Source: Triplophysa rosa (taxonomy: Eukaryota > Chordata > Actinopteri > Cypriniformes > Nemacheilidae). From it: 64,000 nucleotides of DNA. Position 1 is the first letter of the stretch, and each line of letters begins with the position of its first letter. The stretch is taken from assembly GCF_024868665.1 (NCBI RefSeq), contig NC_079892.1:9932251-9996250 (forward strand), written 5' to 3'. Shown piece after piece: positions 29,097 through 40,644 of the stretch. A program made the position numbers and the translations under genes. Under the pieces are notes generated by a model. The model was not told the origin of the DNA, searched no databases, and was given only the letters and a program-made list of their open reading frames with translations.

Positions 29097-29182
29097 TTGG
29101 ATATATTCAATATATGATTATAAATGGATATATTTTAATATATTGAATATACAGTATTTGGATATATTCAATATATGATTAT
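29097..29182. repeat. AT-rich direct repeat pair
   Basis: TTGGATATATTCAATATATG with the following ATTATA is present at 29097-29122 and again at 29157-29182, separated by 34 bp of TATA-rich sequence. Confidence 0.7.
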
Positions 29183-29365
29183 ACATTTTTACAATTATTA
29201 TAATTAATATTTATGAATATTTCTAGTGATTCTAGTGATATTTATAGTTATTTTCAACTATTTAAACTAAAGACAAACTCATCTTTATTGACTAAGTAGT
29301 AGTGAAGTTATAGTTATTTGCCTAAAAATGTATATTTATGAATCAGACTGATTCGTTCTTATTTC

Positions 29366-29695
29366 AAAGGAATAGTTCACCCAAAAATTCTCACTCTACC
29401 TGTATAAATTTCTTTATTTGGTAGAACATAGAGAAAGAATGCTTTTGTTTTAACCAAACAGTTCTTGGACCCCACTGACTACCATAGTAGGAAAAATTAC
29501 AATGTTAGTCAAAAGTGCAGCAGAACGGTTTGCTTTCCTACATTCTTCCAAATATCTTCTTTTGTGTTCAACAGAACAACAAAAAAGATAAAGTAATTTT
29601 TCCTACTCTGATTTCAACCAAATAAAGAAATTTATACAGGTAGAGAGTGAGTAATTCATGATAGAATTTTCATTTTTGGGTAAACTATTCCCTTT
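29366..29695. repeat. Angel-like MITE, full length
   Basis: Starts AAAGGAATAGTTCACCC and ends TTTTTGGGTAAACTATTCCC; the internal arms pair around the central ACTACCATAGTAGG. Confidence 0.8.
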
Positions 29696-31480
29696 ACATT
29701 TTAGCTCACAGACTCAATGACCTTGGTGATCTGAATATTAGTAAATAATTACTTACATTTCTGCGTCTTTCTTAAGCCTATTGTATGGCTATAACCGAAA
29801 TTTCTAAGCAAAATGAAAAGTGTAAGTATAGTGTATACATTATCAGCAGTGCTCCCCATAAAACACCTATCTCTTAAAATTCTGTAAAATAATCCAAATC
29901 CGTTGTTTTTATTCGAGAGATAAATAGTTATGTGTTTTTAACAGCATGGAGAAGAGTTAATAATGACAAACTATTCCTCTAGTGCAGCGAGAGAGTAAAA
30001 GGCAGTACGTTTTTTGCATCCCACTTAAAAGCTCCATCTAAAACAAACTGTCAACACATGAATGTATACAGAAACCACAAAACCCAAGGGCCCGTCAAGA
30101 AAAATCCATTTGCTCGACACAACTCCCAAAGAACACCCCTTAAACATTCAAGGAGAGTGTCTTTTCAGGAAAAGCGCTGACTGATAATATGCTGCCGGAA
30201 TGTTCGGCGATGGTTCCTTTACACCCCAGATGGTGTGCAGGCGCCCTCTTGAATCTAAAACCTGACTGTGCGAAATACTTTTTTTTATCTAGGCCAAAAA
30301 TAAAGTCGCTAACAAAGTTTATCTCCTCCACGGTCGTCACCATGCGCATCTTACAGATTTCCTGGCACTATTGTACAGTACCTAATCAGACACGTTCCGC
30401 GGGCCCAGCTGGGAGTCTTGAGTGAATGTCTGGATGTCCTACGGCAGAACCGCTGTTTGTTGTGGCTATGGCTCATTATCCCAGGCTACGGCTGGCGCTG
30501 GTGTAGCGGAGCCCCCCGGTGTGGTAATTGCTGGACCCCGGCCGCAACATTCGGAGCCATATGCTCCCACGCTACACTGCAGCTGCCACGGCTACCTAGT
30601 GTCCAGCTGAGACCATCAAACTGCGGATTAAGACAACAATGCTTTCAGTCCACCACCGGACAGCGGTAGAAGCTTAAAAGGAACCGTATACTTCAGGCAA
30701 TCTCCAGCCGGCTTTGCTTTCCGTATGATATCATACATAATGCACACTTTATAGCGGGATGCACTTTACCAAGCCATTGTCGAGCTATGCACTTTGCCGT
30801 GCCACTAATGCCGTCGTATGCTGAACGTGGTGACGTCTCGATGCTTTTAGGGCTTAATGTCACCGATTAGCATTATTTTTACAGATCTAAAGATGCATTT
30901 ACGATAACAACCGCGAAACGCATTCGGGGCAACGCAGCTCGTTCAGCGCAGGTGTCAGAGACACTTTGTAACACTTGACTTGCTTGAAGAGAACAGAATA
31001 TGACCGTAAGGCTGTGTGACTCAACGGCGTAAGGTAGGCCGCTCTGTTCAGTCTGGCGACTGTTCCACTCGGTCAAACAAATAATTTCTTGCTCGGCGAA
31101 CCCCTGGCCCACATCGGCGCCGATTATTTTGACTGACGTGGTTGTGACGGTTATGGGACGCCACATCGTACATGGGAGAGGATTTATCAGGTTGATAAAA
31201 TCACTGATATTTACTAACATTTCGGAAGAAATGTCACCTGTAGCAAGCAGGAAAAGAGAAAATATTAGCGTTATTTATCAATATCAATAATGGGGGAAGG
31301 GGTGGAGGGTTATTCACACACATCTTGGTTTTCTGTGCAAAATGGTTCATTAGATAGTAGGCTACCATCGGTTGGTAACAAAACAGCAGGAAGTTATTTA
31401 AACCAGCATAAGGTAATCAAGAAGCAACATTAAACCTGTCAAAGACCAACTTGGATCGGCTAGGAACCAGCTAACAGCTT
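29696..31480. other. intronic stretch with a GC-rich patch
   Basis: 30390-30670 is distinctly richer in G+C and CpG than its surroundings and has overlapping plus-strand frames (30418-30669, 30422-30610) and codes for nothing I recognise. It may be the edge of an unidentified repeat. The rest shows nothing. Confidence 0.4.
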
Positions 31481-31801
31481 AAAGGGATAGTTTGCCCAAT
31501 AATGGAAAGTCTGTCTTCATTTACTCACCCTCAACTTGTTCCAAACCTGTATGATTTTCTTTGTTCTGCTGAACACAAAAGAAGATATTTTGAAGAATGT
31601 GGGAAGTTCTGGGGCACTGTTGACTACCATAGTAGTTTGTTTTCCCACTATAGTCAATAGTGACCCAGAACCCAGTTTGGTTACAAACATTCTACAAAGT
31701 ATCTTTATTCTGTTCAGCAGAACAACACGATTATACAGCTTTGAAACAACTTGAGGGTGAGTAAATGACAGAAGTTACCTTTTCCAATGTACTATTCATT
31801 T
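31481..31801. repeat. Angel-like MITE, first of an abutting pair
   Basis: Begins AAAGGGATAGTTTGCCC and ends with a degraded CAATGTACTATTCATT, which runs straight into the next copy. Confidence 0.8.
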
Positions 31802-32242
31802 AAAGGGACAATTTACACAAAAAATAAAAATTCTGTCATTATTTACTCACCCACGAGTTGTTCCAAATCTGTCTTAATTTCTTTGTTCTGATGAGCACAG
31901 AGAAAGGTATTTGGAAGAAGTGTTTGTAACCAAACAGTTCTTGGCCACCATTGACTACCAAAGTAGGAACAATTACAATGGTAGTCAACAGTGCCCCAGA
32001 ACTATTTGCTTTCCTACATTCTTCAAAATATCTTCTTTTGTGTTCAACAGAACAAAGTAATTTATAGAGCAGCTTTTCCTACTATGGTAGTTAATGGTGG
32101 CCAAGATCTGTTTGGTTACTGACATTCTTCCCAATATCTTTCTCTGTGTTCATCAGAACAAAGAAATTTATACAGATTTGGAACAACTTGAGGGTGAGCA
32201 AATGAGGACAGAATTTTTAAGTTTTGAGTGTACTATCCCATT
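31802..32242. repeat. Angel-like MITE, second of the pair, expanded
   Basis: Begins AAAGGGACAATTTACAC and ends GAGTGTACTATCCCATTAA. At about 440 bp it is longer than the usual ~330 bp because the central region is duplicated: the ACTACCATTGTAG and ACTATGGTAGTTAATGG arms occur twice. Confidence 0.75.
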
Positions 32243-32838
32243 AAGATGGATTATCCAGCAGTAATATTTCATTTAAAAAGTACCAAAGGAGAAGTGTTTT
32301 CTACCCACAGTGCACTGGAGTATGTGAATGTTGGAACCTCACATGTCCTCAGGCGCGGGTTGAACCAGCACAGAAAAATCTGTGATGTTAACGTTGTAAA
32401 TTCCCAGTTACTTCCATCTCACAAACCACCCATCATTTATTTTATTTAAACGAAAGTCAAAAATACTTCATGTGGCCAGTCGGCAAACAGCTGTTTTGAC
32501 AAGGTGTCCCACTTACGGTTTCCCTCGAATGGCGCGATGCCAGCCATCCGTACCCGCTTTCATTAAAGCTCTGAGCTGGAATTTTCCCAACTGCACTGTG
32601 ATAATTTAATGCCTATTGAATCTGACACCGATCTCACTACAGCTTCACCTCACAACTTTTAAAACGATCATATTACACACCAGCGGTCGGATACCTTAGG
32701 TATGTGTGGCATTACTGGCACATGAAGTAATAATTACTGGCAAGTGATAAGTGCCAGAGAGATTAGTATTAAATGCATCTAATCTAAAGCGCTTTCAAAT
32801 GAGGAGATCTGGAGAATCATAAGTCGACATGCATGGAA
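32243..32838. other. intronic stretch, nothing recognised
   Basis: Short intervening sequence between the MITE pair and the DIRS element, without coding signal. Confidence 0.45.
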
Positions 32839-33050
32839 AACGTCTTGGTTACGGATGTAACCTAGGTTCCCTGATGGAGGGAACGAGACGTTGTGTCGAA
32901 CCGACAGATGGGGTTCGTCCCTGAGAACCAATCGCTTCCGACTTCTTAGAAAAGGCCAATGAAAATTGGCGAATGAAATTTGCATGCAGGACTCCGCCCC
33001 CGGATATCCGGGTATAAAAGGGAGACGGCGTGCCTCATTCATTCACCTTA
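32839..33050 (+). repeat. DIRS 3'-side inverted terminal repeat
   Basis: Complementary to 37653-37834 over most of its length, from GAACCGACAGATGGGGTTCG through the ATTGGTTCTC region to CTCATTCATTCACC. It extends outward beyond the other repeat by ~40 bp (GGTTACGGATGTAACC and neighbours), as DIRS 3' repeats usually do. It contains a TATAAAA box at 33012-33018 pointing into the element on the plus strand, that is, antisense. Confidence 0.88.
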
Positions 33051-33117
33051 GTTCTGAGGAACCTGAGACCTCTCACGACTGCTGCAGTGGACAGCACGTG
33101 TTGTGGCAAGGAGGACA

Positions 33118-33222
33118 CAACGTCTCGTTCCTTCCATCAGGGAACCGAGGTTACATCCGTAACCGAGATGTTCCCTTTCTGTCGGTCTCTCGACGTTGTG
33201 TCGAACCAACAGATGGGGTTCC
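33118..33222 (+). repeat. DIRS internal complementary region
   Basis: On the plus strand, the first part (ACGTCTCGTTCC to CATCCGTAACCGAGATG) is complementary to the outer extension at 32839-32880. The second part (CCCTTTCTGTCGGTCTCTCG onward) is complementary to the outer edge of the 37 kb repeat. The two outer ends are thus represented head to tail within ~105 bp, as expected for the bridging template that DIRS elements use to form their circular intermediate. Confidence 0.88.
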
Positions 33223-33892
33223 TATGGAAAATGCCATAACACTGTGCCCTGTCACAATCTCTAGCGAAGCGACGGTGACTGGCCTGGGCGTGTCAGCCGT
33301 GAGCGCTACCGCAAAATTGTAACCTACCAGTGGGTAGGTAGGGGGTCCCAGAGCTTTCTTGAAGGGTGGGAAGGCCCCTGCCTTCTGCCTCACAGGCAGT
33401 GGCCTTGTTTCTCTAACAGCAAGAAGCCACCCGGTACCGTAAGGCCACTGGGTAAGCGCTACTTCCTCAAGTGGGGGATGCGCTACACGCAGGGAGGAGT
33501 CTAGTGGAGATACCAACATGGTCTCACCGATAGGGGAGAGCTCATGGGAAGAAAGTGCGGACTGAAGGAGTTAACCGCGAGGTGGAGGTCCACCTAGGGA
33601 GGCCATGGGTTACCAAGGTGGGAACCAGCATGAGGATACATCAGACGGAACCGCCCTACTGGGGGGTTGCAACGTCTGGTAGCACTAGGTCCGGTTAGAG
33701 CTATGTTGCGAATAACTCTGGAGATACCCGGCCTAAGGGGCAGGGCTGCTCTGCCCAGCCCGCCCGCAGGAGGTGCTTGCTAGTGATGGATGGAGTGCCT
33801 GTTCTTCACCCAGTGGGGGAAGAAGGGAGGCTAGTTAGAACGCTGACCCCCTTAGGAAAAAAGGGGGGAAGGTACTGTCATAGGCGTACACC

Positions 33893-35007
33893 CTACCGGC
33901 CGCCAGTCTTGCCTGATGCCTGCAAGACTCGAGCCGATACCGGTTTTACGCGGAGGCTGTAGGACCTCGTGAAGGTGATGGGTGTAGCCCAACCCGCAGC
34001 TCTGCAGATGTCTGCCAGAGAGGCGCCTCGAGCCAGTGCCCACGAGGAGGCTGTACTCCATGTGGAGAGAGCTCTCACCCAGTGGGCGTAGGACAGCCCT
34101 CCCTGCTGATCTCCAAAACAGACAAAGAGCTGCTCAGAGCTCCTGTGGCTCTGCGTGCGGTCCAAGCAGAGGCGCAATGTGCGTACTGGACACAACACGG
34201 ATGAGGTTGGGTCTTCCTCCCCGGTGGGGAGCGCCTGTAAGTTCACCACCTGGTGTAGGGGGAGTGGTGGGAACTTTGGGCACGTAGCCGGGCCGGGGTC
34301 TCAGGATAGCGTGAGAATCAACGGGCCCGAGTTCTAGGCAATCTGTGGACACGGAGAATGCTTTTAGGTCCGCTACCCTCTTGAGCGCCATCCGGAGAGC
34401 CGTCTTCATCGTGAGGTGAGAAAGAGCGGCATCTCCGAGGGGATCCAGGACCGCATCAAGGTCGCAAGAGGGTACGGAGCGCGGGTGAGGCGGTAGCCTT
34501 CCCGCGCCCGTTAGGAACCAAATGATCAGGTTGTGCTGTCCTAGAGATTACCAGCAACTGAGTCGTGATGAGCGGTAATAGCGGCTCCATACACGTTCAG
34601 TGTGGAAGGGGAGAGATTACTCTCGAGTCTCTGGAAGGACAGCACGTACCCGATCAAGCAACTCCGCGAGTCTTCTCTTCGAGAAGAGCACCAGGATGAG
34701 AAGAGGTACCACTTATAGGCATATAGTCGCCTAGTGGCCAGGGCCCTAGCCTGAGTAGTGGTCTTAACCGCCGCAGGGGGTAGGCCACTCAGGATCTCGT
34801 CGTTCCGTCCGGGGGCCAGACATGGAGGTTCCAGAGGTCTGGCCCGTGATGCCATAACGTGCCCTTCCCCTGGGAAAGCAGGTCCTTTGTCAGGGGAATC
34901 GGCCAGGGGGGAGCTGTCGTCAAGAGCATTAGCTCCGAGAACCAAGTCCGGTTGGGCCAGTATGGCGCAACTAGTACACTTGATGCTCCTCTTCCCTGAC
35001 CTTGCAC
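33893..35007 (-). pseudogene. DIRS tyrosine recombinase remnant
   Basis: Minus-strand pieces in order: an N-terminal DNA-binding segment (ATRRLYAYKWYLFSSWC, then SPSTLNVYGAAI) near 34541-34800; a core segment with MALKRVADLKAFSV near 34360; and a C-terminal block near 33950-34100 reading ASSWALARGASLADICRAAG and TFTRSYSLRV. The first arginine and the final tyrosine of the recombinase are present. The H-x-x-R box is changed to L-S-T-W and a segment between it and CPVRTLRLC is missing. Several frame changes occur. Chemistry requiring the R-H-R-Y set would be impossible. Confidence 0.85.
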
Positions 35008-35157
35008 AGGGTCTGTGCAATGAGGCTCACTGGGGGGAAGACGTACTTCCGTGCTTGTCCCACGGCCAGCTGTGCGCTAGAGCATCCGTGCCGAGGGGGG
35101 CCTCGGGCGGGGAGTACCTTAGCGGGCAATGGGTGGTGTCCAGGGAGGCGAAGGGGT

Positions 35158-35640
35158 CTACCTGAGCCCGCCCGGACTGTACCCAATGAGCTGGCTGCGC
35201 GGGGGTGGAGTCGCCACTCTCCGCGAGGCGTCAACTGACGAGAGAGCACATCGGCTGTCTGGTTCAGGTCGCCTGGGATATGTGTGGCTCGCAGGGATCT
35301 GCTCACCTGCGGACTCCACAGGAGGAGGCGTCGGGCGAGTCGTGTTAGCTGCCGTAAGCAAATGCCACCCTGGCGGTTTAATACGCTACGGCAGCTGTGC
35401 TGTCCGACCGGACCAGCATGTGCTTGTTCTGCACGAGAGGTTGTAACCCCTTCAGTGCGGGTAGCACGTCCAACAACTCTAGGCAGTTGATATGCCTGCG
35501 CAGGCGGGGGCCCGTCCATCGCCCCGACACTGCGTGCCCGTTGCACACGGCACCCCAACCCTGCAGGGAGGCGCCTGTCGACCCTGACGCGTCTCGACCT
35601 GCCCGAGAGGGACCCCCGTCCGTAGAAAGGTCATTGAAGA
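35158..35640 (-). pseudogene. DIRS RNase H domain remnant
   Basis: Minus-strand translation gives TGASLQGWGAVCNG, then HINCLELLDVLPAL, then LVRSDSTAAVAY, and after a frameshift HIPGDLNQTADVLSRQ. These are the four RNase H motifs in order. The first catalytic aspartate (usual T-D-A-S) is glycine here, while the glutamate and the two later aspartates remain. The frame breaks near 35378, just after AAVAY. Confidence 0.85.
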
Positions 35641-35799
35641 CCAAGGAGTTAGGGTGCATCGGCAGAAAAGCGTAATCACCATCCGCCTGCTGCCGGTGTG
35701 CCACACTCTCCAGGGAACTCGACTCTGTAGCCAGTGTTGGAGCGGTCTCATGTGCATCAACCCGAGGGGTATCACCACCGTCGAGGATGCCATGTGCCC

Positions 35800-36454
35800 A
35801 GGAGCCTCTTCCCGCTGACTGCTTGAAATATTCCAGGCAGTTCAACACTGACTGAGCGCAGTCGCGCTGTAATGGAGACAGAGTTGAGTTCCATACCAAA
35901 AAAGAGGATGCTCTGCACAGAGGAGAGCTTGCTCTTTTTCTGTTGACCTGTGGTCCCAATCGATCTAGGTGCCGAAGCACTAGGTCCCTGTGTGTACATA
36001 ACAGATCTCACAAGTGTGTCAAATGAGCCAGTCGTCGAGATAGTTTAGTACCTGCACACCTCTCTCCCTGAGGGGAGTGAGGGCGGCTTCCACGATCTTC
36101 GTGAAGACTCGTGGGGACAGGGACAGACCGAAGGGGAGGACTCTGTACTAATATGCCTGACCCTCGAAAGCGAACTGTAGGAACGGGCGATGACGAGGGA
36201 GAAATGAGACCTTCAGGTTGATTGCCATGAATCCATCTTGACATCTGATAGATGCCAGGATGCGCTTCTGCGTGAGCATCCTGAACGGCAGCTTGAGTAG
36301 GTGCCTGTTCAGGGTACGCAGATCTAGCGACCCCCACTCTTTTGGGGACGATGAAGTACGGGCTGTAAAACCCGTTGAACATCTCGGCTAGAGGGACGAG
36401 CACGATCGCTTCCTCACCAGAGGGGTGGCGACCTCGGCCCGAAGCACGGGGCAT
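35800..36454 (-). pseudogene. DIRS reverse transcriptase remnant
   Basis: The minus strand shows FNGFYSPYFIVPKR near 36340-36380, then (shifted frame) RMLTQKRILASIR and AINLKVSFLPRHRPF, then FGLSLSPRVFTKIVEAAL and NYLDDWLI (the YLDD codons are 36031-36042). The fingers, FGLS and YLDD boxes survive. The motif-A region reads AINLK-VSFLP where the family has an aspartate at the third position and about five more residues, so the first catalytic carboxylates are gone. Followed by LNCLEYFKQ near 35830, a conserved linker to RNase H. Confidence 0.88.
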
Positions 36455-36758
36455 CCTTGCCTCTGCTGAGGTTAAGAGGATGCCCCGAAACTTGGGCGGG
36501 CGTCTGGGGAGTTGGATCGCGTAGCCGAGACGGACCGTATCCCGTAGTCACCGTGACGGTTTGGGAAGCTCTTGTCAGGGTCCCAGGGACCGAGACAAGG
36601 AGGCTAGGGGATCTCTGCATTCAGAGGGCGGTCGAGTCGCGGCTGGGGAGGACATACTTGATATCCTCTGTCTGCTCCCTAACTGTCAAGCTCGACAGTA
36701 TCACCAAACAGCCCCCCCTTGCAAGATGGGTGCATCGAGAAAGCAGACTTTCTCGGCG

Positions 36759-37620
36759 TTACTCACCTGTGCAAGGTTCAGCCAGAGGTGTTTCTCCTGG
36801 ACCACAAGTGTGGACATCCCCCGACCCAGGGCCCGCGCGATCACCTTGGTCGCCCGAGAGCGAGGTCGGTGAAGCCGCGGAGTTCCTGCATAAGCGCTGG
36901 GTCGGTCTTACCCTCGTGGTGCTCTCTCCGCGCATTGGCCTGCAGGGGACAGCTTGGCCCGCAGCAGAGTAAGCTCTCGACACCTCAGATGCCGAAAAGC
37001 CTACGTGCTTTGGACGGGAGTCTAGGTCGAGCCCCTGGGGGACATCGACGTATCCTCTAGCTGCCCCACCATCGAGGGAAGAAAGGGTGATGGAACTAGT
37101 TGACGTGTACGCGCCGAAGGGGGCATTCCAGGTCGTACTAGGTTCCTCATGCACTTCCGGGGGAACACGGCACTGGGGGTGAGTGCGGCTTGGAGCCGCT
37201 CTCAAGCCCGATGTACCGTGTATCCAGCCGCGAGTGTTGGGAGAGGCAGTGCGGTGCACCGCAAACCAATGCCGGCGGCCCTGGAAAGCATGGCTGACAT
37301 TTCGACGTCCGCTTCTTCCTGATCTCGATCCTCCGAGGGAGGGAGCTTCAAGGAATCGTCCGAGTCTGATGCCAGTAAGTCACCCTGCTGCCCCAGCGTA
37401 CTGGAAGCAGACATCGTGTCCGTCCCCCTCCTCGATGAGTGTGTTGCACCCACGAGAACAGCGGGACATGCCACGCTGGAGAAATTTGCTCTTTTAGAGA
37501 AAAAACTCGAACACTTCTGGAACCGCCGAGACGCCCAGGGGAAGTCGCTGCAGGAAGGGACAGTCCGCTGCACCACGTCGTAGAGCCGGCAGTCTTGTAG
37601 TTGCTACTTGAAGCAAAGTC
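36759..37620 (-). pseudogene. DIRS gag-like ORF1 remnant
   Basis: Minus-strand frames 37202-37576 and 36759-37259 together form an ORF1-like region. The recognisable parts are HEEPSTTWNAPFGAY, RGYVDVPQ and AYSAAGQAV, which correspond to conserved positions of fish DIRS1 ORF1 (a gag-like protein without a classical zinc knuckle). The two frames overlap out of register, so at least one frameshift separates them. Confidence 0.7.
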
Positions 37621-37652
37621 TGTTGATCATGAGCGAAGGCTCCGAAGAACAA

Positions 37653-37834
37653 AAGGTGAATGAATGAGGCACGCTGTCTCCCTTTTATACCCGGATATCC
37701 GGGGGTGGAGTCCGGCATGCAAATTTCATTCGCCAATTTTCATTGGCCTTTTCTAAGAAGTCGGAAGCGATTGGTTCTCAGGGACGAACCCTATCTGTCG
37801 GTTCGACACAACGTCGAGAGACTGACAGAAAGGG
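37653..37834 (-). repeat. DIRS 5'-side inverted terminal repeat
   Basis: The minus strand begins CCCTTTCTGTCAGTCTCTCG and includes CCAATCGCTTCC, a CCAATGAAAATTGG palindrome and a TATAAAA box (complement at ~37684-37690). That is a promoter-like order directing transcription into the element. It matches 32876-33050 in inverse orientation, with a handful of substitutions. Confidence 0.88.
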
Positions 37835-38126
37835 AAATAAAGTTATTTAACTCTGAAAACGTGCTTGTTAACATTCCACGCAGAAAACACAATGACACTC
37901 AAAATGACATCATTAAGGGCAGACATGCACTTAAAGTTATCATCACATCACATATAATTTAAAGGGAACAAAACACAATGTTTTCAATAGAAATACACAA
38001 TGAGGTGGCAATGCTGGCAACTGTGGTGCATGCTGGGAAACTAACTCCACAGTGGGGCAAATGTGAAAATTGTTTTAAATCAAATTCCATGATTGCACAA
38101 ATGTTATCTAGAGCATTAACTTTTCT

Positions 38127-38309
38127 ACAGAACACAAAAGAAGATATTTTGAAGAATGTTGGTAACCAAACAACAATGGCCCCCACTGACTTCCACTGTA
38201 TGGACACAAACACATTTCTCAAAATATCTTCTTTTGTGTTGCACAGAAAAAAAGCCATACACAGGTTTTGAACAACATGAGGGTGAATAAATGATGACAA
38301 TTTTCATAC
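38127..38309. repeat. Angel-like MITE, partial
   Basis: Carries the family interior (AACACAAAAGAAGATATTTT and its inverse at 38220) and the right arm to ATGATGACAATTTTCAT. The left end is diverged, although AAAGGGAACAAAACAC at 37961 may mark it. Confidence 0.7.
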
Positions 38310-40400
38310 ACTACTTAAATAGTCAGAGCTACGTTACTCGACATCTCAATAAATCTGAATCAAAGGATCCGTATTCCAGATACAAAAGCAGCCACTTAAA
38401 TCATGCACATGAATATCTTTCATCAATGACAGTGTTAGCTTTTATGGGAAGTCTAGCCTTAGGCTTCTAAATCAGGCGGTTTGAAGATCCAATTAATTAT
38501 CACTTTGCAATAACAGCTCCCCTTCACACAAAATGTGCGGAAGCATATTGCACCTCTGTATCGCACCGGCTATTTTTAACTTCAAAAAAGGCTCTGCCCG
38601 AGAAAGCCACCATGCTTTAATCAAAAAACCTGCCATTTTTATAAGCGTGTTTCACCACACATCATGAGAAAGCAAAGTCTGCTGAAGGTGTTAGTGAAGT
38701 ACTTATTAATAACTGTGTCTTCGCGAATGCAATGTTGCAGTCAGGCGTCACAGAAATGTGATGCATCCGAGATGGGAACGCACGGGTAAATAAAGCCTTT
38801 TATATAATCTGTCAGCTACATTACTCTCAGTTCACTTTATTTAATGGCTTTTGATGGCAGTTTTGGATGTAAACCTGAGAACTGAACTTGCTGGAACCTT
38901 AATTTTTCATAATCTCATGGTATAGCATGATGCAGTTCTACTCACCTACCTGCCCAAACACAATTTGTGCAGAAGCCAGTAAGATGTATTCCATGAGATA
39001 ATAAATATATATAGAGCCGCAGAAAAAAAATAACAGACCATTTCAAATTTGTATTCAATCAGAAATTCTACTGTTGATGTATTGTGGTCATTCCAGTCCG
39101 GTGTCTATTGAATTTCAACAAAATCCAACCCCGGGAGTGACATCAAGTCATCCAACAGCAATGTGAAAGACTGACAGCATGACAAGACGCATGAAAACTG
39201 AGATTAAAATCAAGGTTATCACATAAAAATTGTTTTTTTCCTAAACACGTACAAATATGAATTGTAAAAGTACTTATTTCTCAAAAGTCAATATAAACTT
39301 GTTTTCTTTGCCGTATTTGAGGTCTGAAAAAAAACAGAGCATTTTTTCTGTTATTTTGACCTGTTTCGCCAGTTTTCATTTTCTGCAATAAATGCAAATA
39401 GAAACATTATTTTATTTGAAATTTAGGAGAAATATTGTAAGTACTTCACAGAATGAAACAAAAATGATCATTTTACCTAAACAATTGGATTCAATTCAGA
39501 TAAACTGAAAATTATTTTTAGAGTAGTCTCTTAGTTCTTCAAAAACAAAGTTATAATACCTCATAGTTTAAGGTGAAAATAGTAAAAGACATTCTGAATG
39601 ATGGCATGCAAAGCTTTTCAAGCTTTTTACGGTTCATTTGTGAGTTGTACAGTTTTAACCGTTATTTTAACTAAACTTTTTTTACAGTAGAGTGTAGCGT
39701 GCTTTACACAAAGCATCCGAATACTTTGTTGTTGGGTTTGCAGCAGAGACAATATAAAAGTCCTTCTTCACTCATTAAACGCATTTCGGGTTTCTTCCGA
39801 AAGTCCTTCCTCGATCCGTTGCTTCACCCTGAGCAAGTGATTAACTGTGGCGGTCAGCCTGGGAGAACTCGACAGAACTGTTTAAAACTTGATGATGAGG
39901 AATGAGACTTCGGGTTTTTTCTTCCCTTAAGATCTGAGTCCCAACTCATAATCCGAGCTGTATGCGGCTTTCAGGGAGCAAGCAACGACCTGTATTATTA
40001 GCATGCTGATGCCTCTGCGGTGTAAACCAGTAAGTAAAACTCTGTTTAAGCGATTGATTAATTAGACTGTCGACTTTTTATTAGCGTGTTTGCTAGGACG
40101 GACCTTAGAGATTCATGGCCGTGTGACCTTAGGGTACTAATGTAGAGTAATGCAGAAAGACTGCCCGATGGGCAGGAACCCGTGAACCTTCTTTGAACGC
40201 AAGGCACTTGGCTGGCGACCTTGTTTTGCAAGATCATCTCTCTTTCAAGAGTGTAAAATAGGACAAAGCGCTCCCATTTCCCAAACGTGAAAGACAGGAT
40301 TTAAGGCTTAAAACTTAAAACTCTTAAATCTGGAAATTTGTTGAAATAGTTTTCTTAAGATATACATGAAGGCTTGAGAGTCTTTGGATTGACTCACATT
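38310..40400. other. intronic stretch with a second ACAGCTCCG-type MITE
   Basis: 39008-39500 is an inverted copy of the MITE at 11993-12488 (AGAGCCGCAGAAAAAAAATA at the left end; GTCATCCAACAGCAATGTG inside). The remaining sequence shows no gene or paired ends. Confidence 0.5.
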
Positions 40401-40644
40401 TTTAAATCTCCAAAAAAAAGAAACATTAACTAGTGTATGCAAGTTTTAACGCTGCACTTCAATGAACCACTATATTAGAAGATCACAACTTTTTTGACCA
40501 TTGTCCACAGCTCATTTTCATCCTTGTTTTGTTTTATTTTAAATAATTAAGTCTCCTTGAGACCCTCTGGGAACTTGTGGGTCCCCGCCTTGGTTGAAAA
40601 ACCCTACATTATATACACTTCTACAGTACACTTCTACAGTACAC

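Larger units (their letters stand above)
32839..37834 (-). mobile_element. DIRS1-like tyrosine-recombinase retrotransposon
   Basis: A ~5.0 kb element whose sense strand is minus (5' end near 37834). It has inverted, not direct, terminal repeats, an internal complementary region near its 3' end, and remnants in the order gag, RT, RNase H, tyrosine recombinase. This organisation defines the DIRS order, which integrates through a circular DNA intermediate using a recombinase instead of a DDE integrase. As expected, there is no obvious target duplication. All frames carry frameshifts and the key catalytic sites are damaged, so it is dead. Its GC content is clearly higher than the AT-rich intron around it. 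Confidence 0.92.

Noticed and set aside
34758..36972. Plus-strand frames up to 171 codons in the GC-rich region
   Set aside because: They mirror the real minus-strand DIRS frames; high GC lowers stop frequency on the opposite strand.
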